Assembly: GCA_937891445.1 (NCBI GenBank)
Contig: CALAFV010000171.1
Span: forward strand, 1 to 7,506
Length of the DNA: 7,506 bases
Reading direction: 5' to 3'
From: an uncultured Phycisphaerales bacterium
Lineage (GTDB): Bacteria; Planctomycetota; Phycisphaerae; Phycisphaerales; UBA1924
Part shown: positions 1 through 5,196 of the stretch, piece after piece
Layout: the number at the start of each line of letters is the position of its first letter
How positions within the stretch are numbered: the first letter of the stretch is position 1
Notes under the pieces: model-generated
What the model saw: only the letters and a program-made list of their open reading frames with translations
The model's database searches: none
Told to the model about the DNA's origin: nothing
Position numbers and translations under genes: made by a program

Positions 1-258
1 GCCGGTCAACCCGGCCCCGGTAAGACGGTTCGGCCTTGCGGGGGTGCATCGTCCAATCGCAAGGCACATGGCTTGTCAGAGGTACTTTACGCGCGGCGGG
101 GTATTCGGTCGAGGTGGCCGCCCAGCGTCCAGGGAAGCGCCAGTTCTCGGGCCGTGTGGTCCGTCTACGCGGGGGCGAGCCTTGCCAATCGCCTTACCAA
201 GGGTTGGAGGCGCTGGAATGGCCTAGATTTCCCGTGTATTCTGTGCGTATCCCTTCGG
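1..258. other. gene-poor stretch of lower GC, probable end of an integrated element
   Basis: I see no convincing gene here. GC is about 65% by hand count over 1-240, clearly below the chromosomal-looking genes to the right. A 76-codon frame on the plus strand (TTG at 36 to TAA at 266) is open. Its third positions are not strongly GC-biased as in the real genes of this window, and its stop lies inside the tRNA fragment, so I do not call it. Two perfect small hairpins occur near the left end, at 1-15 (5-bp arms) and 33-65 (8-bp arms). The stretch ends where tRNA-like sequence begins, so I infer that it is the distal end of an integrative element whose body and integrase would lie left of the window. 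It could instead be ordinary intergenic DNA. Confidence 0.4.
33..65. repeat. 8-bp perfect inverted repeat (hairpin) with 17-nt loop
   Basis: GCCTTGCG at 33-40 is the exact reverse complement of CGCAAGGC at 58-65. No T-run follows on either side, so it is not an obvious intrinsic terminator. It could be a small RNA structure or a protein-binding palindrome in the putative element end. The function is unknown. Confidence 0.45.
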
Positions 259-301
259 CCTTCTAAGCGGCAGGTCGCAGGTTCGAATCCTGCCCGGGAC
301 G
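258..301. other. putative attachment site (att) of a tRNA-targeting integrative element
   Basis: It coincides with the tRNA-Arg(TCT) 3' fragment. Elements that use tRNA genes carry a copy of the tRNA 3' end, so that integration rebuilds the tRNA at one end and leaves the displaced 3' fragment at the other. Sequence composition changes at this point: a lower-GC, gene-poor flank lies to the left and a housekeeping operon starts 9 nt to the right. No integrase is visible, which is expected if this is the distal end. This is an inference; the matching intact tRNA is not in the window. Confidence 0.5.
259..301 (+). tRNA. 3' part of tRNA-Arg(TCT); 5' half missing
   Basis: The tRNA parts are readable in order. 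There is an anticodon loop CTTCTAA (260-266) with anticodon TCT at 262-264, and the 3' strand of the anticodon stem, GCGGC (267-271). A 5-nt variable loop follows (272-276). The T arm is perfect, with GCAGG (277-281), loop TTCGAAT (282-288) and CCTGC (289-293). Last come the acceptor 3' strand CCGGGAC (294-300) and discriminator G (301). CCA is not encoded. The 5' anticodon-stem strand should read GCCGC, but TCGGC is found at 255-259. No D arm and no GTCCCGG acceptor strand occur anywhere upstream in the window, so the gene is incomplete and cannot fold as a whole tRNA. The sequence from the anticodon loop to the 3' end is what tyrosine recombinases copy when they integrate into tRNA genes. 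An intron-split tRNA with its 5' exon left of the window is a less likely alternative. Confidence 0.8.
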
Positions 302-309
302 TATCTTTT

Positions 310-906
310 TCACGATGGGGTGGCGCGGGCGCGGCGGCGGCGGGGTGGACGCTCGGCAAAGGGCACAAGTTCGGGTGGAAGGTCGCGCAGGCCCCGGCGG
401 AGGGCCTTGGCGATGGCGTAGTGGAGCGAGGCGTGCATGCGCTGGCGCACGGCGTCGGTGATGTTCAGGCCGTGGGCTTCCATCTGGGCCAGGGCCCAGG
501 CCCAGGCGTGGTACTCCTCGAGGCAGCGCGGGCGGTAGGCGCCCAGGCCGATGGCGTGGTGGCCGATCTCGTGGAGGAAGACCGCCGCGGACATGGGGCC
601 GCGGGGGCGCGGGGCTTCGATGAGGCGGGCGACGCGGCCGTCGGCGTAGGTCACGGTCCACGCGACGCCGGACATGCTCGTGCGCCACTTGCGCACGCGC
701 ACGCCGTAGCGGTCGAGCATCTCGCGCACGACGGCGTCGTAGCGGGCCTGCATGGAGGACTCGGGGCGGCGCGTCGCGCGGGGGCGGGAGCGCGGCGCGG
801 GTTGCGCGGTGATCCGCGCGGGACGCGGCGGTGGCGGCGCGGGGGGTTGTGGGCGCAGGTTCAGGCGCTGCGCGACCGGTTCGAGAAGGTCCCAGAGGGT
901 CAGCAC
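310..906 (-). CDS. unrecognised protein with HEIGHH zinc-metallopeptidase-like motif, coupled to fmt
   Basis: It encodes a 198-residue protein that I do not recognise as a named family. The GTG start at 906-904 overlaps the fmt stop by 7 nt (GTGCTGA), with GGAGG about 10 nt upstream inside fmt. This suggests translational coupling. A later in-frame ATG (residue 52) is possible but would discard a tidy N-terminal segment (TLWDLLEPVAQRLNL). Residues 19-50 are a Pro/Arg-rich linker. Residues 52-100 look like a small alpha/beta unit. HEIGHH lies at 112-117 with acidic E130/E131 downstream, followed by a helix rich in Trp and Ala (134-145). An HExxH motif with a downstream Glu is typical of zinc peptidases of the gluzincin or ImmA/IrrE kind. 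The metzincin pattern HExxHxxGxxH does not fit. There is no signal peptide or membrane segment, so it is probably cytoplasmic. The C-terminus is Arg-rich. Its place in the def-fmt operon hints at a link to N-terminal protein processing, but that is a guess. Confidence 0.85.
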   Translation of the reverse strand: MLTLWDLLEPVAQRLNLRPQPPAPPPPRPARITAQPAPRSRPRATRRPESSMQARYDAVVREMLDRYGVRVRKWRTSMSGVAWTVTYADGRVARLIEAPRPRGPMSAAVFLHEIGHHAIGLGAYRPRCLEEYHAWAWALAQMEAHGLNITDAVRQRMHASLHYAIAKALRRGLRDLPPELVPFAERPPRRRRARATPS

Positions 907-1877
907 GCGCTTCGGTCCTCCGGCGGCAGCATATCGCCGCGGCGGATCGTGCGCCCGCGGGCGAAATCTCCCCAGGGCATGGGGCGCTTGCCGGCGGGCT
1001 GGACTTCGAGCAGCGCGAGTGTTGTTCCGTTTGCGCAGGCGACGGTTCCGGCGGCGGGGTCGAGGATCGAGCCGGGAGGGAGGTCGGCGGCGGCGCCGGG
1101 GACCGTGCGGGCGCGGAGGAGTTTGAGCGGGGAGCCGTGGAGCGTGACGGTGACGCCGGGCCAGGGGTTCATGGCGTGGATGAGGCGGCGGGCGGCATCG
1201 GCGTCGCGGGCGGCCCAGTCGAGGCGGCCGGAGGCTTTGGTGAGTTTGGGGGCGATGGTGACGAGGGACTCGTCCTGAACGGTGGCGGGGATCGGCGGGC
1301 CGCCGCGGCGGGCGGCGTCGTGCGCGGCGAGGACCTGCTCGACCAGCGCGGGGCCGTCGGCGGCGAGGAGGTCGTGCAGTTCGCCGGCGGTGATGAGCGG
1401 GTCGATCGGGCGGCGGGACTGGCCGAGGATCAGGCCGGCGTCCATGCGGTCGGCGAGTGTGATGACCGAGTTGCCGGTCTGCTGGTCGCCGGCGAGGATC
1501 GCGGCGTTGATCGGCGCTGCGCCGCGCCAGCGCGGCAGGAGCGAAGCGTGGAGGTTGATGGCGAAGACGCCGTCGAGCAGCGCCTTGCCGAGTTTCTGGC
1601 CGAAGGCGATCACGACCCACGCATCGGCGCGGGCGGGGCCGCCGAGGTCGCGGATCGCGGCGACGGTCTCGGGGGTGTTGACCTTCTCGGGCTTGAGGAT
1701 GGGGACCGAGGGTGCGTGCTGGGCGGCCCACTGGGCCACGGGCGTGGGCGTGAGTTTGCCGCCGCGGCCCGCGGGGCGGTCGGGCTGGGTGACGATGCCC
1801 AGGAGCGTGTGGCGCTGCGCGAGGTGGGCGAGGGTCGGGATGCCGAAGGCGCCGGAGCCGAAGTAGAGGAGGTGCAT
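900..1877 (-). CDS. fmt: methionyl-tRNA formyltransferase
   Basis: This enzyme transfers a formyl group from 10-formyl-tetrahydrofolate to Met-tRNA(fMet) in the cytoplasm, which allows bacterial translation initiation. The 325-residue length is close to the 315 of the E. coli enzyme. The N-terminal formyltransferase domain starts with MHLLYFGSGAFG. It carries the signature NLHASLLPRWRGAAPI and then MDAG. The catalytic residues N108, H110 and D146 fall at the same numbers as in E. coli. The C-terminal tRNA-binding domain follows from about residue 205. I chose ATG 1877 because it begins exactly at the conserved first strand; an in-frame TTG at 1928 would add 17 unconserved residues. No Shine-Dalgarno sequence precedes this ATG: the leader is pyrimidine-only for 24 nt. 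def lies 63 nt upstream and the HEIGHH gene overlaps its 3' end, so the three genes look like one operon. Confidence 0.97.
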   Translation of the reverse strand: MHLLYFGSGAFGIPTLAHLAQRHTLLGIVTQPDRPAGRGGKLTPTPVAQWAAQHAPSVPILKPEKVNTPETVAAIRDLGGPARADAWVVIAFGQKLGKALLDGVFAINLHASLLPRWRGAAPINAAILAGDQQTGNSVITLADRMDAGLILGQSRRPIDPLITAGELHDLLAADGPALVEQVLAAHDAARRGGPPIPATVQDESLVTIAPKLTKASGRLDWAARDADAARRLIHAMNPWPGVTVTLHGSPLKLLRARTVPGAAADLPPGSILDPAAGTVACANGTTLALLEVQPAGKRPMPWGDFARGRTIRRGDMLPPEDRSAC

Positions 1878-1940
1878 GGGGAGGAGAGAGGAAAGAGGAA
1901 ACAGGAAGCGGGAACCAGAAGGCAGCAAGGAGGAAGCGGG
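1878..1940. repeat. homopurine/homopyrimidine spacer between def and fmt, with a 10-bp direct repeat
   Basis: On the plus strand this 63-nt spacer has no T and only seven C. Positions 1878-1901 are 24 purines in a row. AGGAAGCGGG occurs at 1903-1912 and again at 1931-1940, 28 bp apart. In the def-fmt transcript the leader is therefore almost all pyrimidine right up to the fmt ATG and offers no Shine-Dalgarno sequence. It could affect translation or form unusual DNA structure. No function is demonstrated. Confidence 0.6.
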
Positions 1941-2516
1941 TTAGTGGGCGGCGCTGCGCTCGAGGTCGCGGATGGCGGAGCGGTTCTTGATGCGCGACAA
2001 CTGCGTCATGCGGTCGATGATGAGGACGCCGTCGAGGTGGTCGTACTCGTGCTGCCAGCAGCGGGCCAGGAGGCCGGTGCCGGTCTGCGTGAACTCCCGG
2101 CCGCTGAGGTCGGTTGCGGTGATGGTGATCGTCGGGGGGCGGAGGACGTCGCCGGAGATGTCGGGGAGGGAGAGGCACCCTTCGGTGAAGGGCTCGGGGG
2201 CGCCGATGGGCTTTGAGAGGACGGGGTTGATGTAGACGGTGGGTTCGGCCGTCGCGGTCATGGGGTCGGTGCCCAGGGCGCGGCCGGGCTCGTTGCGGGA
2301 GGCTTCGGTAGGAGGGACGTGGGCGACGAACATGCGCCACGGGAGGCCGACCTGGGGCGCGGCCAGGCCGATTCCCTCCGCTTCGTGCATGAGTTGGATC
2401 ATGCGCTCGGCGACCGCACGTACCTCATCGGTGACCGCCTCGATGGGGGCGGCCTTGCGGCGGAGGATGGGGTCCGGGTATCGGACGATGCGGAGGGATT
2501 GCGGGTCGAGGGCCAT
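1941..2516 (-). CDS. def: peptide deformylase
   Basis: This metalloenzyme removes the N-formyl group from nascent proteins at the ribosome, undoing the modification made by Fmt. All three family motifs are present in the 191-residue protein: GIGLAAPQVG at 48-57, EGCLSLP at 112-118 with metal-ligand C114, and QHEYDHLDG at 155-163 with ligands H156 and H160 and catalytic E157. The protein is longer than the E. coli enzyme (about 169 residues). The extra length is mainly a Pro/Ala/Thr-containing insertion at about residues 68-92, between the second strand and VYINP. ATG 2516 gives the expected short lead to the conserved LRIVRYPDPILR segment, and no good Shine-Dalgarno sequence is visible before it. 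It is the first gene of the minus-strand operon and shares its upstream region with the divergent TPR gene. Confidence 0.97.
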   Translation of the reverse strand: MALDPQSLRIVRYPDPILRRKAAPIEAVTDEVRAVAERMIQLMHEAEGIGLAAPQVGLPWRMFVAHVPPTEASRNEPGRALGTDPMTATAEPTVYINPVLSKPIGAPEPFTEGCLSLPDISGDVLRPPTITITATDLSGREFTQTGTGLLARCWQHEYDHLDGVLIIDRMTQLSRIKNRSAIRDLERSAAH

Positions 2517-2587
2517 CGGCGGAGTTTAGGGAGCGGGGCTTGGGGGCCGGGCGCGCGGGGGCGGGGAAATGCGGGGATGAGGCCGCG

Positions 2588-2617
2588 TTGACGCTCCGCG
2601 CGGCCTTCCGCTAGCAT
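2588..2617 (+). promoter_or_regulatory. candidate sigma-70-type promoter for the TPR-kdsB pair
   Basis: TTGACG (2588-2593, five of six to the -35 consensus) is followed after 18 nt by TAGCAT (2612-2617, four of six to TATAAT). Transcription would start near 2624, leaving a leader of about 140 nt before the TPR ATG. This rests on pattern only. Confidence 0.4.
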
Positions 2618-2718
2618 TGCCCGCACGTCGGCCGAAAGCGGGCCGGGGGTGGGGCAGCCGGGGCGGCGGGATCCGGGGGTGGAGGCCGCCGGGAGCCGGA
2701 GCGATTTGCCGCGCGGGA

Positions 2719-2740
2719 CGCCCGCCACAAGCGGCGGGCG
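2719..2740 (+). promoter_or_regulatory. 8-bp perfect hairpin just upstream of the TPR gene ribosome binding site
   Basis: CGCCCGCC (2719-2726) and GGCGGGCG (2733-2740) pair perfectly around a 6-nt loop. The stem ends 14 nt before the AAAGGAG Shine-Dalgarno sequence. No T-run follows, so it is not a standard terminator. It could influence translation of the downstream gene or be a dispersed palindromic element. The function is unknown. Confidence 0.45.
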
Positions 2741-2764
2741 ATGGCCCCGCGTCGAAAGGAGCCC

Positions 2765-4243
2765 ATGTTGGGGATCTTCGGGAAAAAGCCGCCGCCGTCG
2801 GGTGGTCAGGGCGACGGAGGACAGCCCGCGTTCGAGTTCTCGCCGGAGAAGGCGAAGCGGTTCTTCGATCACGCCCGGACGGTGCATGAGGCGACGAACT
2901 ACGAGTACGCGATGACCTCGTGGCTCAGCGGGCTGCGGCAGGACCCGGGGAGCATGGAGGGGGTCGAGGGGTTCTTCAGGTCGGCGGCGGCGTGGCTGGG
3001 GGCGGATCCGAAGCGCAAGGGGCCGTCGAGGGAACTGGCACGGACGTTCGCCGGCAAGACGCCCGTGGAGCGGTACCTGACGGCGCTGCTGGAATGGGGG
3101 TGCAACCCGACGGATTCATCGCTGGGTGTCCGCGCAACGATCGCGGCGGCCGAACTGGGCCTCGCGAAGCCGACGGTATGGATCGGTGAGCGAGCGCTGG
3201 CGCTGGTGGGCAAGGACAGGCGGCCGCGGAAGGATGCGTTCCTGCAACTGATGCAGGCCTTCAGCAAGGTCGGCGCGTTCGAACTGGCGGTGCAGGCCGG
3301 GGAGGGGGCCTGCCGCGTGGATCCGCAGGACGGGAAGTTGCAGGCCGAAGTGCGGAACATGTCCGCGCAGGCGACCATGAGCAAGGGGGGGTTCGACCAG
3401 ACTGGGCAGGTGGGGGGCTTCCGGGCCAACATCCGCGACGCGGAGAAGCAGCGGCGGCTGGAAGAGGAAGAGCGCCTGGTCAAGACGGAGGAGACGCTCG
3501 ACCGGCTCATCGAGCACGCCAAGGCGGACTACGAGGCGCGGCCGGGGGACAAGCCGACGATCCGCAAGTACGCGGAGCGGCTGCTTGAGCGGGGGACGCC
3601 GGAGGACGAGGAGACCGCGCACAGCGTGCTGATGAAGGCGTACGAGACGACGCGCGAGTTCGCGTTCCGCCAGGCGGCGGGGCAGATCCGGCTGCGGCAG
3701 GCGAGGCGCCGGGTGAACAAACTCGCGGCGGAGAGCAACGGGGAGGCCTCGGCGGCGGTGGAGGCCGCGAGGAAGGAGTATCTTGCGCTGGAGTTGGAGG
3801 AACTCAAACTCCGCGTGGAGAACTACCCCACGGACCTGGGGCTGAAGTTCGAACTCGGCAAGCGGCTGTTCGACCTGGGCCAGTACGAGGAGGCGATCGG
3901 CCTGTTCCAGGAGGCCAAGGCCGAGGTCAAGAACCGGAGCAAGGTGCTGAGTTACCTCGGGCAGGCCTTCTACCAGATCCAGTTCTACGACGGGGCGGTG
4001 GAGACCTTCCGGCAGGCGCTGGAAGGGCTGCCGGCGGGGGAGCAGGAACTGGCGATGGAACTCAAGTACGGGCTCATGGTGGCCCTGCAGGGGCGCGCCG
4101 AGGAGTCCGGGAGCCTGGAGGACGCCGAGGAGGCGCACAAACTGGTGTCGCAGATCGCGATCCAGCAGTTCAACTATCGCGACGTGCGGCAGCGCCGTGA
4201 GACGCTCAAGGCGCTGGTGGCGAAACTCAAGGGCGGATCGTAA
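2765..4243 (+). CDS. TPR and coiled-coil protein of unknown function
   Basis: This 492-residue protein appears soluble, with no signal peptide or membrane segment. The short N-terminus is MLGIFGKK followed by a Pro/Gly-rich linker to about residue 22. Helical repeats begin near residue 26. A charged coiled-coil-like helix lies at about 223-255, rich in Glu, Lys and Arg, and another at about 309-352. Recognisable tetratricopeptide repeats follow at about 358-426, with the typical pattern LGKRLFDLGQYEEAIGLFQEA and then LGQAFYQIQFYDGAVETFRQAL, plus a further degenerate repeat to about 465. TPRs bind partner proteins; the partner is not indicated. I chose ATG 2765 because AAAGGAG (2755-2761) lies just upstream, although the spacing is short at 3 nt. 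An in-frame ATG at 2741 lacks a binding site and would add eight residues. kdsB follows with no gap, so the two are probably co-transcribed. Confidence 0.9.
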   Translation: MLGIFGKKPPPSGGQGDGGQPAFEFSPEKAKRFFDHARTVHEATNYEYAMTSWLSGLRQDPGSMEGVEGFFRSAAAWLGADPKRKGPSRELARTFAGKTPVERYLTALLEWGCNPTDSSLGVRATIAAAELGLAKPTVWIGERALALVGKDRRPRKDAFLQLMQAFSKVGAFELAVQAGEGACRVDPQDGKLQAEVRNMSAQATMSKGGFDQTGQVGGFRANIRDAEKQRRLEEEERLVKTEETLDRLIEHAKADYEARPGDKPTIRKYAERLLERGTPEDEETAHSVLMKAYETTREFAFRQAAGQIRLRQARRRVNKLAAESNGEASAAVEAARKEYLALELEELKLRVENYPTDLGLKFELGKRLFDLGQYEEAIGLFQEAKAEVKNRSKVLSYLGQAFYQIQFYDGAVETFRQALEGLPAGEQELAMELKYGLMVALQGRAEESGSLEDAEEAHKLVSQIAIQQFNYRDVRQRRETLKALVAKLKGGS

Positions 4244-5047
4244 ATGTCGGCCGCGGGCGTCGTGGGCGCCGGCGGCGGGGGGAGCGGGGGGGCGGTGGCG
4301 ATCATCCCGGCGCGGATGGCGTCGGTGCGCTTCCCCGGGAAGATGCTGGCGGACCGGACGGGCAGGCCGCTGGTGCAGCACGTCGTCGAGGCGGCGGCGC
4401 GGGCGCGGAGCGTATCGAGCGTCGCGGTGGCGACCGATGATGCGCGGGTCGCGGAGGCGCTGCGGCCGTTCGGCACGCGCGTCGTGATGACGGGGGAGCA
4501 CCCCAACGGGACCAGCCGGCTGGCGGAGGCGGCGCGGGCGATGGGGCTGGGGGCGGAGGCGGTCGTCGTCAACGTGCAGGGGGACGAGCCGGAGATCGAG
4601 CCGGGGCTGATCGACGCGGCGGTGGCGGCGCTGGAGCGGACGGGAGCGCCGATGGCGACGGTGGCGATGCCGCTGGGGCCGGAGGAGGAGCCGGCGAACC
4701 CGAACATCGTGAAGGTCGTGTGCGCGCTGGACGGGACGGCGATGTACTTCTCGCGGGCGCTCATCCCGTTCGACCGGGATGGACGCGGGGGGCCGGACGC
4801 GACGCCGCTGCGGCACGTGGGGTTGTACGTGTACCGGCGGTCGTTCCTCGACACGTACACGACGCTGGAGCCGACGCCGGCGGAGCGGTGCGAGAGCCTG
4901 GAGCAGTTGCGCGTGCTCCAGCACGGGTACCGGATCGCGGTGGCGGTGTGCGAGCGGCCGGAGCGGGGGGCGGGCGGGGGGATCGACACGCCGGAGCAGT
5001 ACGAGGCGTTCGTGCGGCGGTGGCTTGCTTCGCAGGGCCGAACGTGA
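4244..5047 (+). CDS. kdsB: 3-deoxy-manno-octulosonate cytidylyltransferase (CMP-Kdo synthetase)
   Basis: This cytoplasmic enzyme activates Kdo with CTP to give CMP-Kdo, the donor for the inner core of lipopolysaccharide, and so implies a Gram-negative type outer membrane. Motifs along the 267 residues match the family: the nucleotide-binding IIPARMASVRFPGK at 20-33, ATDD at 63-66, NVQGDEPEI from 110 with Mg-binding D114, the RHVGLYVYR segment, EQLRVLQHGYRI and the C-terminal GIDTPEQYEAF. The E. coli enzyme has about 248 residues. The difference is largely a Gly/Ala/Ser-rich N-terminal stretch of 17 residues before the first strand. The ATG abuts the TPR stop (TAAATG), which favours coupled translation. 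A GTG at 4295, with GGAG 10 nt upstream, would instead give a normal-length N-terminus and is a real alternative. It is the last gene of the plus-strand pair. Confidence 0.96.
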   Translation: MSAAGVVGAGGGGSGGAVAIIPARMASVRFPGKMLADRTGRPLVQHVVEAAARARSVSSVAVATDDARVAEALRPFGTRVVMTGEHPNGTSRLAEAARAMGLGAEAVVVNVQGDEPEIEPGLIDAAVAALERTGAPMATVAMPLGPEEEPANPNIVKVVCALDGTAMYFSRALIPFDRDGRGGPDATPLRHVGLYVYRRSFLDTYTTLEPTPAERCESLEQLRVLQHGYRIAVAVCERPERGAGGGIDTPEQYEAFVRRWLASQGRT

Positions 5048-5066
5048 ATCGGGCCAGGCGTTTTTG

Positions 5067-5193
5067 AGCCGCAGACGAACACAAATAAACACGGATCAGA
5101 AGAAAGAGGAAGACATGCGGACCGCGCTGCGCCGCCGTGTGGTGCGCTGCGTGTCCCTACTCAGATCCGTGTTATCTGTGTTGATCTGTGGCT
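5067..5193. repeat. imperfect inverted repeat of about 30 bp per arm filling the convergent gap
   Basis: The left arm at 5067-5097 and the right arm at 5164-5193 are near-perfect reverse complements: four mismatches and one single-base gap over about 31 positions. Both arms carry the A/T-richer core AACACA-ATAA-CACGGATC, which stands out from the surrounding GC-rich DNA. The inner 66 nt are GC-rich with repeated GCGCTGCG. The right arm ends 3 nt from the stop of the M1 peptidase gene, and the left arm begins 19 nt after the kdsB stop. The structure could serve as a two-way transcription terminator, or be a small dispersed palindromic or MITE-like element. No transposase is present. Confidence 0.75.
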
Positions 5194-5196
5194 GCC

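Larger units (their letters stand above)
2517..2764. other. divergent intergenic region between def and the TPR gene
   Basis: These 248 bp of very GC-rich, G-run-rich DNA must carry the start signals for both directions. On the plus strand I see a plausible sigma-70 promoter (2588-2617), an 8-bp hairpin (2719-2740) and a Shine-Dalgarno sequence (2755-2761). I found no clear promoter for the def direction. An ATG at 2741 is in frame with the TPR gene but lacks a ribosome binding site. Confidence 0.6.

Noticed and set aside
1..260. Group I intron splitting the tRNA in the anticodon loop
   Set aside because: The 33-65 hairpin resembles an intron P2 stem, but I find no conserved core such as a GACTAGA-like or ATAGTCC-like segment, and the 5' exon is absent. 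It stays possible only if the intron extends left of the window.
165..368. Minus-strand short frame with the peptide RAGFEPATCRL, and a neighbouring frame ending in GQDSNLRP
   Set aside because: These are the familiar mistranslations of the antisense of a tRNA T arm. They confirm the tRNA fragment but are not genes.
1878..1928. TTG start at 1928 for fmt
   Set aside because: It would add 17 unconserved residues. ATG 1877 begins exactly at the conserved first strand.
73..2216. Long plus-strand open frames (73-1278 and 831-2216) opposite fmt and def
   Set aside because: They translate to low-complexity Gly/Ala/Arg text with no motif and lie antisense to well-supported genes.
310..2340. Very long minus-strand open frame (676 codons) running through def and fmt out of frame
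   Set aside because: Only its last 198 codons (906-310) look like protein. The upstream part is a Pro/Arg/His-rich shadow of fmt and def, as expected in GC-rich DNA.
3116..5092. 658-codon minus-strand open frame opposite the TPR gene and kdsB
   Set aside because: It is Arg/Pro/Leu/His-rich shadow coding; the plus-strand genes have clear family motifs.
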